Origin: Chitinophaga parva
Lineage (GTDB): Bacteria > Bacteroidota > Bacteroidia > Chitinophagales > Chitinophagaceae
Assembly (NCBI RefSeq): GCF_003071345.1
Contig: NZ_QCYK01000001.1
Span: forward strand, 372,001 to 436,000
Reading direction: 5' to 3'
Length of the DNA: 64,000 nucleotides
Position numbers and translations under genes: made by a program. Below are positions 25,571-34,332 of the stretch, in pieces. Below the pieces are notes generated by a model. It had not been told where the DNA came from, made no database searches, and was given only the letters and a program-made list of their open reading frames with translations. Every line of letters starts with the position of its first letter. Positions within the stretch are counted from its first letter, which is position 1.

Positions 25571-26245
25571 CTATTTAACCGGATGGTAAAATGCCTTCAG
25601 ATAATGGGGCGCAAAATAAGCCACATCCTCAAAGCGGCCTCCAGCATAACTTTCCTCCGCCAGGGGGATCATATGGGCTGCGCTGATCTGGTAGGGAATA
25701 AAGCGGGCGTTCACAGATTTTTCCATGAAATTTTCCCATTTGCTGCTCCCATCACCAAAAAAATAGATGCGATGTGTGGACAACCATTCCTGGAAATTAT
25801 CGGGTGATAAGATCAGCGCTTCACCCGGCAAAACCGCCTCCAGGCGGGCGTTGTACAACGCGGTGAATACTTCCATGCGGCGGGCATCGATCATCGGGCA
25901 GTACAATGCCTCCTGGTCCTGCTGCTGCTGTATGGCGCCCTGGGCCATCAGTTGCAGGGTGCTGATACCGATCAATGGTTTTTGCCAGGTGTAACACAAC
26001 CCTTTCGCTGTGGCCACGCCAATGCGCAGCCCCGTATAAGAGCCCGGGCCCGCACTCACCGCAATGGCGTCCAGGTCCTGCCCGCGCAGGCCTGCCTGGC
26101 GCAATGCCTGCTGTATAAACAAAGTAATGGACGCCGCCTGCTCCCGTTGCTCGGGATTTTCCAGCAGTTGCAGCACCGCGCCATCTTTGGAAAGGCATAC
26201 AGAGCCCACGGTAGTGGCGGTGTCTATGTGTAAGATCGTGGCCAA
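25571..26245 (-). CDS. tsaB: tRNA threonylcarbamoyladenosine biosynthesis protein TsaB
   Basis: 224 aa, starting at a TTG (26245); no ATG is available near the conserved MATILHIDTAT-like start. TsaB is the ASKHA-fold scaffold that binds TsaD and TsaE to make the t6A37 modification of ANN-decoding tRNAs. Family blocks are LHIDTATTVGSVCL, AVSAGPGSYTGLRIGVATAKGL, and IDARRMEVFTALY. The length is normal. It follows the dehydrogenase-like gene on the same strand by 6 bases. Confidence 0.92.
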   Translation of the reverse strand: MATILHIDTATTVGSVCLSKDGAVLQLLENPEQREQAASITLFIQQALRQAGLRGQDLDAIAVSAGPGSYTGLRIGVATAKGLCYTWQKPLIGISTLQLMAQGAIQQQQDQEALYCPMIDARRMEVFTALYNARLEAVLPGEALILSPDNFQEWLSTHRIYFFGDGSSKWENFMEKSVNARFIPYQISAAHMIPLAEESYAGGRFEDVAYFAPHYLKAFYHPVK

Positions 26246-26251
26246 TTTCTT

Positions 26252-26908
26252 TTAATTTTTATGGTTCAATGCTTCTGCCTCCAGCAAGGGGCATATTTCG
26301 TAGCGGGGCATACCGGTAGCGGCCTTCACCGCCCGCAGGATACCCACTACCTGCGCCAGTCCTATCTTTGCGCCCCATTCAAAAGGCCCGTACGGATAAT
26401 TGGTACCCAGCTGCATGGCCAGGTCAATGTCTTCGCGGCTGGCCGTTCCTTCAGCGGCAGTAAAATAAGCTTCGTTAATGATCATGCTCACCACGCGGGG
26501 TGTTACAAGTCCCGGCATATCCGCTACCCTGGCGCTTTCCCAGCCGAGCTGCGTTTGCAGGCTTTCCCACTTTTGCCACAGCGCATCCTCTGTGCACGAC
26601 ATTTCCAGCAGCGGCATATGTAAAAAACCCGGCAGCCAGTTGCAGCCAATGATGCTGGTAGCGTTATACTTTTCGCGTAATGCCTGCAGCGATGTTTTCA
26701 CTACGTTGCCCAGCACCGGCGTATCCGGGTATTGCGCATAGCTGGTGGCATTGCCCGGTGTATCGTCCAGCGAGAGGTCTATCACCAGCGCATAAGCCGA
26801 AAGGTCTGTGCGCGAGATGTCTGTCTCGTAGCGCAGGGTATGATGGCCGAAAGGTTTTGCCTGCAATGCCTCCCAGCGGGCGGCATCACCAGTCACAAGT
26901 ATCTGCAT
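26252..26908 (-). CDS. 3-hydroxyacyl-CoA dehydrogenase C-terminal-domain protein
   Basis: 218 aa. The C-terminal part (about 120-200) matches the 3HCDH helical dimerisation domain: DMPGLVTPRVVSMIINEAYF, EDIDLAMQLGTNYPYGPFEW and KIGLAQVVGIL. The N-terminal region keeps only part of the Rossmann fold: no GxGxxG is visible at the start (QILVTGDAARWEALQ), and the protein is about 70 residues shorter than 3-hydroxybutyryl-CoA dehydrogenase (about 285). It may not bind NAD normally. The -7-like AACCTTTG lies four bases before its ATG. Confidence 0.75.
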   Translation of the reverse strand: MQILVTGDAARWEALQAKPFGHHTLRYETDISRTDLSAYALVIDLSLDDTPGNATSYAQYPDTPVLGNVVKTSLQALREKYNATSIIGCNWLPGFLHMPLLEMSCTEDALWQKWESLQTQLGWESARVADMPGLVTPRVVSMIINEAYFTAAEGTASREDIDLAMQLGTNYPYGPFEWGAKIGLAQVVGILRAVKAATGMPRYEICPLLEAEALNHKN

Positions 26909-27004
26909 GTGCCAAAGGTTTGGATGGCGAATTTAACGAAAACCGCGCTGCGCGCAATGCGCAGCCTTTGGCAGGCCCGGCTTGCGCTGAGCAGTATTTT
27001 CCTG

Positions 27005-27012
27005 TAATTTTA
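27005..27012 (+). promoter_or_regulatory. Promoter of ridA; -7 element four bases before ATG
   Basis: TAATTTTA (27005-27012) is 7/8 to the -7 consensus, with TTG at 26982-26984 twenty bases upstream as a -33. It ends four bases before the ATG at 27017, predicting a leaderless transcript. Confidence 0.45.
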
Positions 27013-27016
27013 AGCC

Positions 27017-27397
27017 ATGGAAAAGCAAATCATTCAATCCAGCAACGCGCCCGCTCCCATTGGGCCTTACAGCCAGGCCGTAACAGCAGGCGGCTTCACT
27101 TTCGTATCCGGCCAGGTGGCCATCAATCCTGCCACGGGCGACCTCGTGACCGGCGATATTGCCACTGAAACCACCCAGGTCATGGAAAACCTGAAAGCCG
27201 TACTTTCCGCCGCAGGGCTCACTTTCAACGATGTGGTGAAGACCACCATCTTCCTCACGAAAATGAGCAATTTTGCCGCGGTAAATGAAGTCTACGGAAA
27301 ATATTTCACCGCCAATTTCCCTGCCCGCGAAACAGTGGAAGTATCCGGCCTCCCGAAGGGTGTGAACGTGGAGATCTCTGTTATTGCCGGGAAATAG
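27017..27397 (+). CDS. ridA: RidA-family reactive enamine/imine deaminase
   Basis: 126 aa, standard length. RidA hydrolyses 2-aminoacrylate and related enamine/imine intermediates made by PLP enzymes. The family pattern is clear: SNAPAPIGPYSQAV at the start, VSGQVAINPATGDLV, QVMENLKAVLSAAGLTFNDVVKTTIFL and the signature ending (A)R(E)TVEVSGLPKGVNVEI, including the conserved Arg in FPARETV. It is monocistronic between convergent genes. Confidence 0.93.
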   Translation: MEKQIIQSSNAPAPIGPYSQAVTAGGFTFVSGQVAINPATGDLVTGDIATETTQVMENLKAVLSAAGLTFNDVVKTTIFLTKMSNFAAVNEVYGKYFTANFPARETVEVSGLPKGVNVEISVIAGK

Positions 27398-27450
27398 TTA
27401 ATGGTTGATCATACCCGGACATCACAGCGTAGCAGATATTTTACCAGAGA

Positions 27451-27496
27451 AAAGACCGCCGTTGGCAGCAAACGCTATCAACGGCGGTCTTTTTTA
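27451..27496. terminator. Bidirectional terminator between ridA and the L,D-transpeptidase
   Basis: AAAGACCGCCGTTG (27451-27464) and CAACGGCGGTCTTT (27479-27492) form a 14-bp perfect stem, with TTTTTT on the plus side and TTTC on the minus side. It serves both convergent genes. Confidence 0.85.
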
Positions 27497-27521
27497 CATA
27501 CGTTTATCAACATTCACACGA

Positions 27522-29204
27522 TCAACGGTTCGCAAAGAGCAGTTTTGCCAGTTGCGCATCATGGCCGTATACGTCGTTGCGCAGGTTCAATCTTCCCTTT
27601 GAATCCACAAACGCCGTGAAGTAGCTGATATACACGGGCACCTGTTCATCACCTTTCAGCTGTACATATTTTTCCTTACCGGCGTTCATGGCTGCGTGGA
27701 TCTTATCTGCATTCCATACGCTGTCTTTCCGCAACACCCAGTTGGCCAGTTTTTCGGGCTCCTGCACGCGGATGCATCCGTGGCTGAAAGAACGGTTCGT
27801 AGCGTTGAAGAGGCCTTTGCTGGGCGTATCATGCAGGTAAATATTGTATTCATTGGGGAAGAGGAACTTTACCTTGCCCAGCGCATTCTTGCCACCAGGG
27901 CGTTGCCGGATGATGTAGGGGAAGTTGCTGCCGGTGTATTTGCTGAAATTCACGCCGGTCACCACTTTACCGCTGCCGGTAACTACTTCCATGTTTTCAC
28001 GCGCCAGGTAGCCGGGGTTGCGTTTCACGGCAGGCAATACCTCGTGCGCCAGGATGCCGGGAGCCACATTCCAGTAAGGACTGAACACCACATACTGCAT
28101 TTTCTTGGTAAAGATCACAGTGCTGCCACCAGGCTTACCTACAACTACGTTGCAGCTCCAGGCCAGCTTTCCATCTTCATACACATATAACTTATACGCG
28201 GGAATATTCACCAGTAAATAATCGCCGCTCGGATCCGCAGGCACCCAGCGCAGGCGCTCCATGTTCACCAGGATCTGTTCCATGCGGTTCTTCAGCGGTA
28301 CGTTCAGGGCGTTCACCACTGCGGGGGTGATCTGCCCGTCCACCTTCAGTCCCATGCGGTCTTCAAAGTTGCGCAAGGCAGAATCCAGTGCCGGTGTAAA
28401 TGTCTGGGAAGTATCTGCATCGGCCAGGTCGCCAAAGGCGTGGAGCTTGTTTTTTACCTGGCTTATCACGGGCGAATGCTGGCCGGATTTGATAGTGGCC
28501 TTGCTTACGGCAATGGTATCCCAATGGCCTTCCTGCTCAATATCCGCCAGCTTTTTCAGCTGGTCGCGCAGCAGTTTGTATTGCTGGTTCACCGGTTCAT
28601 CGCTGGTGAAGGAACCTGATTTCTGGGAGATCATGCTTTGCAGCACGCTGCCCATGTCCAGTTTCTTGCGGGGGATGTACCAGTCCAGTGCTCTGGCAGA
28701 GTCGCTGGTCATGCCGCCCCACACTTTATCTGCGTATAAAAAGAAATGGGCGGTGAGCATCATTTCCAGTTTGGCAATGCGGGGATCGCCGGGATTTACC
28801 TTGCCGCTATCCACCCCTATTTCATTATAAAGCTCGTTGAGCTGCTTGTTTTGCAGGCCGCTGGTACCGTTGCCCAGCGCGGGATCTGTTTCCACCATGT
28901 TGATGAAATTACCCGCCTGTTCGGTCATCGTATCATGGTCTACCCAGGCATAGTGATATTCCCGTTTGGCGTAGAAGTCGCGCACCTCATTTGCATAATG
29001 CTTATACAGGGAACTGGAGTCCAGGAATTTGTTCAGCGCATTGCTGTCTACCACCTGGGGAAGGTAGTCTTGTTTGGTGAGCACCTTGGTGCTGCGTTCT
29101 TTGGCCTTTATCACGGGGGCGTTCTTCCTGCCTTGCTGCTGGCAGGCCATCAGGGTACAGAGGAGTAAGCATAATGCATACAGGGGTAATGACCGCATCT
29201 TCAT
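27522..29204 (-). CDS. L,D-transpeptidase, YcbB-like lipoprotein
   Basis: 560 aa from the ATG at 29204 (MKMRSLPLYALCLLLC). The lipobox Cys follows as LMAC at about residue 19. The protein has the YcbB architecture: an N-terminal scaffold domain, a peptidoglycan-binding domain in the middle (about 265-310; LRNFEDRMGLKVDGQITPAVVNALNVP), and a C-terminal YkuD catalytic domain with HDTPSKGLFN and the catalytic Cys in SHGCIRVQEPEKLANWVL. It forms 3-3 cross-links in peptidoglycan. A second YkuD protein occurs at 56558. Confidence 0.92.
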   Translation of the reverse strand: MKMRSLPLYALCLLLCTLMACQQQGRKNAPVIKAKERSTKVLTKQDYLPQVVDSNALNKFLDSSSLYKHYANEVRDFYAKREYHYAWVDHDTMTEQAGNFINMVETDPALGNGTSGLQNKQLNELYNEIGVDSGKVNPGDPRIAKLEMMLTAHFFLYADKVWGGMTSDSARALDWYIPRKKLDMGSVLQSMISQKSGSFTSDEPVNQQYKLLRDQLKKLADIEQEGHWDTIAVSKATIKSGQHSPVISQVKNKLHAFGDLADADTSQTFTPALDSALRNFEDRMGLKVDGQITPAVVNALNVPLKNRMEQILVNMERLRWVPADPSGDYLLVNIPAYKLYVYEDGKLAWSCNVVVGKPGGSTVIFTKKMQYVVFSPYWNVAPGILAHEVLPAVKRNPGYLARENMEVVTGSGKVVTGVNFSKYTGSNFPYIIRQRPGGKNALGKVKFLFPNEYNIYLHDTPSKGLFNATNRSFSHGCIRVQEPEKLANWVLRKDSVWNADKIHAAMNAGKEKYVQLKGDEQVPVYISYFTAFVDSKGRLNLRNDVYGHDAQLAKLLFANR

Positions 29205-29270
29205 CTTTTTGGATTTTTGGTAAATGGGGGCAGTCGTGCCCGGCTTTCCCAAGGCCCAAAAAATCTGCCA

Positions 29271-29304
29271 ATTAAAAAGGGCTGGTCCTGCGTGGCCAGC
29301 CCTT
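29271..29304 (-). terminator. Terminator of the RNase E/G gene
   Basis: AAGGGCTGG (29277-29285) pairs with CCAGCCCTT (29296-29304), a 9-bp stem. TTTTTAAT follows on minus. It lies about 27 bases past the stop. Confidence 0.75.
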
Positions 29305-29330
29305 AAAGTCTTTATTGTAATGGGTATGGG

Positions 29331-30881
29331 TTAGAATTTGATCTCTTCGTCGTTGTTGTCGAAGAAGCGGTATTCTGTGAGGTGGTAGTTATTGTCCGCC
29401 CTCAGTTTTATCCAGCGTTTAAAGCGCCAGTACCATTTCCATTGGCGGCTACCCAGGAAACCCTTGGTGAGGTAAGCGTACAGGATGGGGTGTACGCGGA
29501 TGCTCAGGCCTTTGTGCTGGTGGTTGATGAGATAGAGCAGGTTCTTTTCTATCTCTTCCAGGATAAGCATAGAAGCGCCGATCTTACCAGTACCCCGGCA
29601 GGTGGGGCAGTCTTCTGCAACGGAAATGGTCATTTCCGGTTTCACGCGCTGGCGGGTGATCTGCATCAGGCCAAACTTGGAGATCGGGAGAATAGTATGT
29701 TTAGCGCGGTCCTGGGCCATGTGCTTTTCCATGGCTTCAAACACGGTCTTTTTATTCTCGGGCAACTTCATATCAATGAAGTCGATGATGATAATGCCAC
29801 CCAGGTCGCGGAGGCGGAGCTGGCGGGCTATTTCTGCCGCGGCTTCCAGGTTGCTGGCCAGGGCATTCTGTTCCTGGTTGTTGCTGGAGCTTTTGTAACC
29901 GCTGTTCACGTCTATCACGTGCAGGGCTTCCGTAGCTTCTATGATCAGGTACACGCCACTGTCCAGGTTTACGGTTTTACCGAAGGCAGATTTTACCTGG
30001 CGGGTAATGCCGTAGTGGTCAAAGATGGGTGCCCCATTGTGGTAGTAGGTAACGATGTCCTGCTTTTCCGGTGCGATCTTCTGGATATATGCACGCGTAT
30101 CGCTGTACATATTCTTATCGTTGATCACAATGCGGTTAAAACTTTCGTTGAGCAGGTCGCGCAGCATGCTGGTGGTCTTGGCCTGTTCGCTCAGGATCTT
30201 TTGCGGGGCCTGGGCGCCTTTGAGATTGGCCTGTATGATCTTCCAGGTCTCCACCAGGGCGGTGAGGTCTTCGTGCAGTTCTGCGGTTTTCTTTCCCTCC
30301 GCTGCGGTACGGACGATCACGCCAAAGTTGGGTGATTTGATGGCCTCTACAATTTTCTGCAGTCTTTTCCTTTCTTCCGAGGAGTGGATCTTTTTGGAAA
30401 CGGCTACAATGTCGTTGAAGGGTGTTAACACGATAAAACGGCCAGGCAGGGAAATTTCGCAGCTCAGGCGGGGGCCTTTGGAGGAGATGGGCTCTTTGAG
30501 GATCTGTACCAGGATGTTCGGCTTACCGCCCAGCACTTCGGTCACCTTACCGGTCTTTACGATCTCGGGCTCGTTCTTAAACTTTCCAAAATCAAATCCC
30601 TCGGGGCTCTTGTCGTGCATGGCCAGTTGGGTAAATTTGAGGATGGAGCGGATATACGGGCTAAGATCGGTGTAGTGCAAAAAGGCATCTTTTTCGAACC
30701 CCACGTCTACGAAAGCAGCATTGAGCCCGGGGATGAGCTTTTTCACCTTCCCGAGGTACAGATCGCCTACTGAAAAATTAGGATTGCCGCTCTCGTGATG
30801 CAGCTCTACGAGCCGCTTATCTTCGAGCAATGCAATCTCTACACCAGTAGGTGCTGCATTTATAATCAATTCCTTATTCAA
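29331..30881 (-). CDS. rng: Ribonuclease E/G family protein
   Basis: 516 aa starting at TTG 30881 (NKELIINAAPTGVEIALLED, the expected family start; there is no alternative ATG). It is RNase G-sized, without the long E-type scaffold tail. The S1-like RNA-binding insertion (about 38-125, VGDLYLGKVKKLIPGLNAAFVDVGFEKDAFL), 5' sensor region, catalytic acidic residues in IIIDFIDMK and VIDVNSGYKSS, and the Zn-link Cys pair CPTCRGTG are all present. It processes rRNA and mRNA. The 350-base leader contains hairpins that could serve feedback control. Confidence 0.93.
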   Translation of the reverse strand: MNKELIINAAPTGVEIALLEDKRLVELHHESGNPNFSVGDLYLGKVKKLIPGLNAAFVDVGFEKDAFLHYTDLSPYIRSILKFTQLAMHDKSPEGFDFGKFKNEPEIVKTGKVTEVLGGKPNILVQILKEPISSKGPRLSCEISLPGRFIVLTPFNDIVAVSKKIHSSEERKRLQKIVEAIKSPNFGVIVRTAAEGKKTAELHEDLTALVETWKIIQANLKGAQAPQKILSEQAKTTSMLRDLLNESFNRIVINDKNMYSDTRAYIQKIAPEKQDIVTYYHNGAPIFDHYGITRQVKSAFGKTVNLDSGVYLIIEATEALHVIDVNSGYKSSSNNQEQNALASNLEAAAEIARQLRLRDLGGIIIIDFIDMKLPENKKTVFEAMEKHMAQDRAKHTILPISKFGLMQITRQRVKPEMTISVAEDCPTCRGTGKIGASMLILEEIEKNLLYLINHQHKGLSIRVHPILYAYLTKGFLGSRQWKWYWRFKRWIKLRADNNYHLTEYRFFDNNDEEIKF

Positions 30882-30955
30882 GTGTCTTAAATTTTAGCCT
30901 TTTAAGCTGCACCATTGAAGGGGGACATGGCATCCTGCGCGTATAAACCTGCAGG

Positions 30956-30975
30956 CTTTGGTATCCTTTGGTATC
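30956..30975. repeat. Perfect 10-bp tandem duplication in the RNase E/G leader
   Basis: CTTTGGTATC occurs twice in direct succession (30956-30965, 30966-30975), 75 bases upstream of the gene start. Confidence 0.6.
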
Positions 30976-30986
30976 GCCAGATAGCA

Positions 30987-31033
30987 GCTAACATCTGTAA
31001 GTTAGCAATTCTTCATTACAGTTAACGATGAAG
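30987..31033 (-). other. Two hairpins in the RNase E/G 5' leader
   Basis: GCTAAC (30987-30992) pairs with GTTAGC (31001-31006), and CTTCAT (31011-31016) with ATGAAG (31028-31033). They lie 105-150 bases upstream of the start. By analogy with the E. coli rne leader they could bind the enzyme, which is an inference. Confidence 0.35.
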
Positions 31034-31093
31034 GACTTGCGCTTCAAGGGTTTAGCGATCACAGGTATTCTCCGGAAATGGTCTCGGTTCCGG

Positions 31094-31150
31094 TAAAAAA
31101 ACCTGCATGACCTTGGCAATTTAACAATATAATTGCCAAAATCATGCAGG
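31094..31150 (-). terminator. Strong terminator after the tiny basic protein gene
   Basis: CCTGCATGA (31102-31110) pairs with TCATGCAGG (31142-31150), and TTGGCAATT (31113-31121) with AATTGCCAA (31131-31139), separated by a 2x2 mismatch. On minus the stem is followed by seven T. It closes the HU-TPR-small protein cluster. Confidence 0.8.
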
Positions 31151-31228
31151 ATGTATGGAAAAATTTTATCCGGTCCCGTACTCTGTCCATACCGGTAATC
31201 CGGCAGGCAAAGCGGGAAACAGCGTCAA

Positions 31229-31324
31229 TTATTTTTTACCTTTCTTATGACGGTTCTTTCTCAACCTCTTTTTACGTTTATGCGTAGCAATTTTATGTCT
31301 TTTTCTTTTCTTACCGCAAGGCAT
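31229..31324 (-). CDS. AURKAIP1/COX24-type small basic protein (ribosome-associated type)
   Basis: 31 aa, from ATG 31324 to TAA 31229-31231; too short for most gene callers. The sequence is almost only Lys, Arg and His (MPCGKKRKRHK, then ATHKRKKRLRKNRHKK). This is the pattern annotated in Bacteroidota as AURKAIP1/COX24 domain protein, related to mitochondrial mS38 and probably a small ribosomal subunit protein. It is preceded by the TPR and HU genes on the same strand and followed by a strong terminator. The third residue is Cys, where many relatives have Ser (from memory). Confidence 0.85.
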   Translation of the reverse strand: MPCGKKRKRHKIATHKRKKRLRKNRHKKGKK

Positions 31325-31354
31325 ACTTGAAATTTTAAAATGTGAGAAATAAAC

Positions 31355-32197
31355 TTATTTGAGTTCCGCAATATGATCATCGATCTCTTTGATCAGCGCG
31401 GGATTATTCACGAGTTTTTTGCAGCGTTCCAGCAACTGGATGGCTTTTTCCTTATTCCCCAGGCCACCGTAAGCTTCCGCTGCAATGAACAGTGCCTGTG
31501 CATTGTCCGGGTGCTGCTGCAGCAGCGTTTCCATGCGGGCGGCTGCCTTATCAAACTGGCGGGACTGGATGGCCAGGTCGCCCAGGGTGATCTGCACTTC
31601 CACATTGTCCGGGTACTTGTCAGCAAGGGCTCTCAGCTTGCTAACACCCTCCATGGGGCTTCCCGTACGCATGTAGGCAGATGCCTGCGCGATCTGCAAC
31701 GAAACGTTGGCCGTGTCCATCGCGATGGCTTTGTCATACAGGTCTATGGCCTGTTTGGCTTGCCAGGCGGACATACTTGGGTCCTCGTCGTCCAGGTTCG
31801 CTAAAAATAAATTGGCTGCAAAGGTGAGGCTTTTTTCGGAATTTTCCAATTTAGCCGCTTCGCCCAGGTAATGGGCGGCCACCGACGGCTGGTGAAGGCT
31901 ATCCCATGCCGTAGCAAGTTGATGAAACACAAGTATTTGCTGGGCTTTTACATCGCCCCGCACCACCTTGTTCTCAAGGGATGTGATTTGACTCAGGCTG
32001 TCTGCTGAAACATTTTGCTTCGCTTTTGCCAGTACTTCATTGAAGTCAATGGATACTACGGGCTGTCCGCCACCCATCATGGGAGCAGCGGCAGCAACAG
32101 TATGCTTGTCTGGCTTGGGCACAGTACGTCCAAAAACAAACAACAACACAACAGCGGCTACGCCGGCACCGGTAAGAAGAACTTGTGATTTTCGCAC
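31355..32197 (-). CDS. Membrane-anchored tetratricopeptide repeat protein
   Basis: 280 aa from GTG 32197. The N-terminus has a single TM or signal anchor (about 6-24, VLLTGAGVAAVVLLFVFG), so the rest probably faces the periplasm. TPR-like helices run from about 95 to 280 (AAHYLGEAAKLENSEKSLT; AIDLYDKAIAMDTANVSLQI; AAARMETLLQQHPDNAQALF; AIQLLERCKKLVNNPA). It is a protein-protein interaction scaffold with no enzyme motif. It lies 26 bases downstream of the HU gene and 30 upstream of the small basic gene. Confidence 0.85.
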   Translation of the reverse strand: MRKSQVLLTGAGVAAVVLLFVFGRTVPKPDKHTVAAAAPMMGGGQPVVSIDFNEVLAKAKQNVSADSLSQITSLENKVVRGDVKAQQILVFHQLATAWDSLHQPSVAAHYLGEAAKLENSEKSLTFAANLFLANLDDEDPSMSAWQAKQAIDLYDKAIAMDTANVSLQIAQASAYMRTGSPMEGVSKLRALADKYPDNVEVQITLGDLAIQSRQFDKAAARMETLLQQHPDNAQALFIAAEAYGGLGNKEKAIQLLERCKKLVNNPALIKEIDDHIAELK

Positions 32198-32223
32198 GCC
32201 TTAAATATTAGGCTGCGAAATTA

Positions 32224-32508
32224 CTAACTTTTAAGCTTCTTTACTTCGGCTACAAATTCTTTTGACGGCTTGAACGCGGGGATGAAATGCTCCGGGATCT
32301 CAACGGCCACATTTTTCTTGATGTTACGGCCTATCTTAGCCGCACGCTTCTTGGTAATAAAAGAACCAAAACCGCGAATGTAAATGTGCTCGCCGTTGGC
32401 CAAAGCCTCTTTCACCTCCTTGAACATGGCTTCAAGTGTTACCAGCACATCAACTTTAGGTATGCCTGTTTTTTCGGCAATGTTGTTAATTAAGTCAGCT
32501 TTTCTCAT
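32224..32508 (-). CDS. HU-family DNA-binding protein
   Basis: 94 aa, single HU/IHF domain: ADLINNIAEKTGIPK helices, TLEAMFKEVKEALANGEHIYIRGFGSF body and the beta arm with AKIGRNIKKNVAVEIPEHFIPAFKPSKEF. The arm tip has NIKKNVAVEI instead of the usual NPxTGExI, so the Pro that intercalates DNA is replaced. It bends and packages DNA. A -7 element is found 66-73 bases upstream. Confidence 0.93.
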   Translation of the reverse strand: MRKADLINNIAEKTGIPKVDVLVTLEAMFKEVKEALANGEHIYIRGFGSFITKKRAAKIGRNIKKNVAVEIPEHFIPAFKPSKEFVAEVKKLKS

Positions 32509-32573
32509 ATTGAAGCGGAGGATTACTTTATACGTAAAGTTATTTAAAATTTTTCTAATTGCTAACTTTCATC

Positions 32574-32581
32574 CAAATATA
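32574..32581 (-). promoter_or_regulatory. -7 element of the HU gene
   Basis: TATATTTG on minus (32581 to 32574) is a perfect TAnnTTTG, giving a leader of about 60 AT-rich bases before ATG 32508. Confidence 0.5.
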
Positions 32582-32701
32582 TTTTATCTTTTTTCTTCAT
32601 AACTGAATCGTTGATAATTAACGTTCCTTGGGCAACAAAAAAAATGACACCGATGGCGCGAAATGCGCCACAGTATTGACTTTCAACACATACGATCTAT
32701 T

Positions 32702-33787
32702 ATGAAAAGGGCTGGAAAAGCATTTTTTACCGATAACCTGCTGACCTGGAACCGCGAAATTAATACCAGAACCATGCCCTGGAAGGGGGAAAAAGACCCC
32801 TACCGCATCTGGCTTTCCGAGATCATCTTGCAACAAACCCGGGTGGAACAGGGCTGGCCTTACTACGAGCGTTTCATCCAGGCCTACCCCACCGTGGCCC
32901 ACCTGGCCCAGGCCCACGATGATGAGGTGTTCCGCCTGTGGCAGGGCCTGGGCTACTACGCCCGCTGCCGTAACATGCTGGCCGCCGCCCGCGAGATAGC
33001 CACCCGGTACCATGGCGTATTCCCGAACACTTACGACGCCATCCTGGCCCTCAAAGGCATAGGTGCCTACACCGCTGCCGCCATTGCCAGTTTCGCCTAC
33101 GGGCTGCCCCACGCCGTGCTGGATGGCAACGTATACCGGGTGCTGGCCCGGTACTTTGGCGTCCAGACACCCTCCGACTCCACAGCGGGCAAAAAGGAAT
33201 TTACCCAACTGGCCGGGGAACTGCTCGACAAAAAGCAGGCCGGACCTTATAACCAGGCGATCATGGATTTTGGCGCGGTGGTGTGCAAGCCCCAGGCGCC
33301 GGAATGTCCCACCTGCCCGCTCAGTACCCAGTGCCTGGCCTATAACACAGACCGGGTGGACCAGCTGCCGGTAAAAACCAAGAAACTGGTCATCCGGCAG
33401 CGGCACTTCTATTACATAATACTAATATATAACAACCAGGTCTATATCCGCAAACGGGCGGGGAAAGATATCTGGCAAAACCTGCATGAGTTTATCCTGG
33501 TAGAAACGCCCGGCCCTGTTACCCTGGCGGAGCTGCAGGCCAGTGAAGCATTCCGCCATACACTGCCCGGCGTGCAGTTTGAAGTGGAAGGCCTGTCGGA
33601 GCAATACAAACAGCAGCTTACCCACCAGACCATCTTTGCCCGCTTTTTAACGCTGAAAGGAAAGGGCAGGGCCCCCAAACTGGAAGGTTACCAGCTGGTG
33701 CCCCGGTCCCTGCTGAATGATTATGCATTCCCGAAAACGATTGTCAGTTACCTGGAGCAGCAAACCACGGGCCTCACCCTTTTTTGA
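32702..33787 (+). CDS. mutY: Adenine DNA glycosylase
   Basis: 361 aa from ATG 32702 (MKRAGKAFFTDNLL); an upstream in-frame extension to 32663 is not conserved-looking. It removes A mispaired with 8-oxoG. HhH-GPD domain: RTMPWKGEKDPYRIWLSEIILQQT, the helix-hairpin-helix ALKGIGAYTAAAIASFAYG with the catalytic Asp in HAVLDGNVYRVLARY, and the [4Fe-4S] motif C-X6-C-X2-C-X5-C (CKPQAPECPTCPLSTQC). The C-terminal NUDIX-like domain (about 230-355) recognises 8-oxoG. It starts the plus-strand mutY-ssb-gldE-gldD block that is conserved in Bacteroidota. Confidence 0.94.
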   Translation: MKRAGKAFFTDNLLTWNREINTRTMPWKGEKDPYRIWLSEIILQQTRVEQGWPYYERFIQAYPTVAHLAQAHDDEVFRLWQGLGYYARCRNMLAAAREIATRYHGVFPNTYDAILALKGIGAYTAAAIASFAYGLPHAVLDGNVYRVLARYFGVQTPSDSTAGKKEFTQLAGELLDKKQAGPYNQAIMDFGAVVCKPQAPECPTCPLSTQCLAYNTDRVDQLPVKTKKLVIRQRHFYYIILIYNNQVYIRKRAGKDIWQNLHEFILVETPGPVTLAELQASEAFRHTLPGVQFEVEGLSEQYKQQLTHQTIFARFLTLKGKGRAPKLEGYQLVPRSLLNDYAFPKTIVSYLEQQTTGLTLF

Positions 33788-34332
33788 AGCAGTGAATGAC
33801 CTGGTTGGGACCGGCTTGAAGGCCGCGCGTGCGGAAGGTGGAAGTTTCCCATCATGCCCGGCTACCCGCAACCAGTTCCTGCCACTCAACTTCCGGCAAG
33901 CGGAAATCCGGGTGGCAACCCCTTGTTACCGGGAAGGGTAACCTGGAAATTTCTCCCCACCGGGGGCCATTTTCCACGGTTGGGCCCGTTTTAAGCCACA
34001 CAGGCGAACAATATCGCGGCATTGGCCCAAATGTGCTCGTTTTTTTTGCTGAAAAATCCGAAATTGGCGCTTATTCCACGTTCACATTTCCGCCCGCGCG
34101 GGCCCTTCCCTTCACCGGATCAACCGCCGTGAAATGAAAAAAGCTGATTCGCGAAAAGGCTGATGATGATGGCGATCCAACACTTGTCGTTTTTTCCTGA
34201 AATCGGCCTGAACTTTGCTTTTTCAAGCCGCAGGACCATGGAAAAATAAGCACTGGATTAAAAAATACATTAACTTTAGAAAGGTGGTTTTATGAACGAA
34301 GAATTCATTATCAATAGCAAAAACCTACAATC
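33788..34332 (+). other. 545-base spacer between mutY and ssb
   Basis: I see no convincing gene: short frames on both strands have atypical composition. No tRNA or strong hairpin was found. Near its end TAACTTTA (34271-34278, 7/8 to the -7 consensus) is a plausible ssb promoter. Confidence 0.4.
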
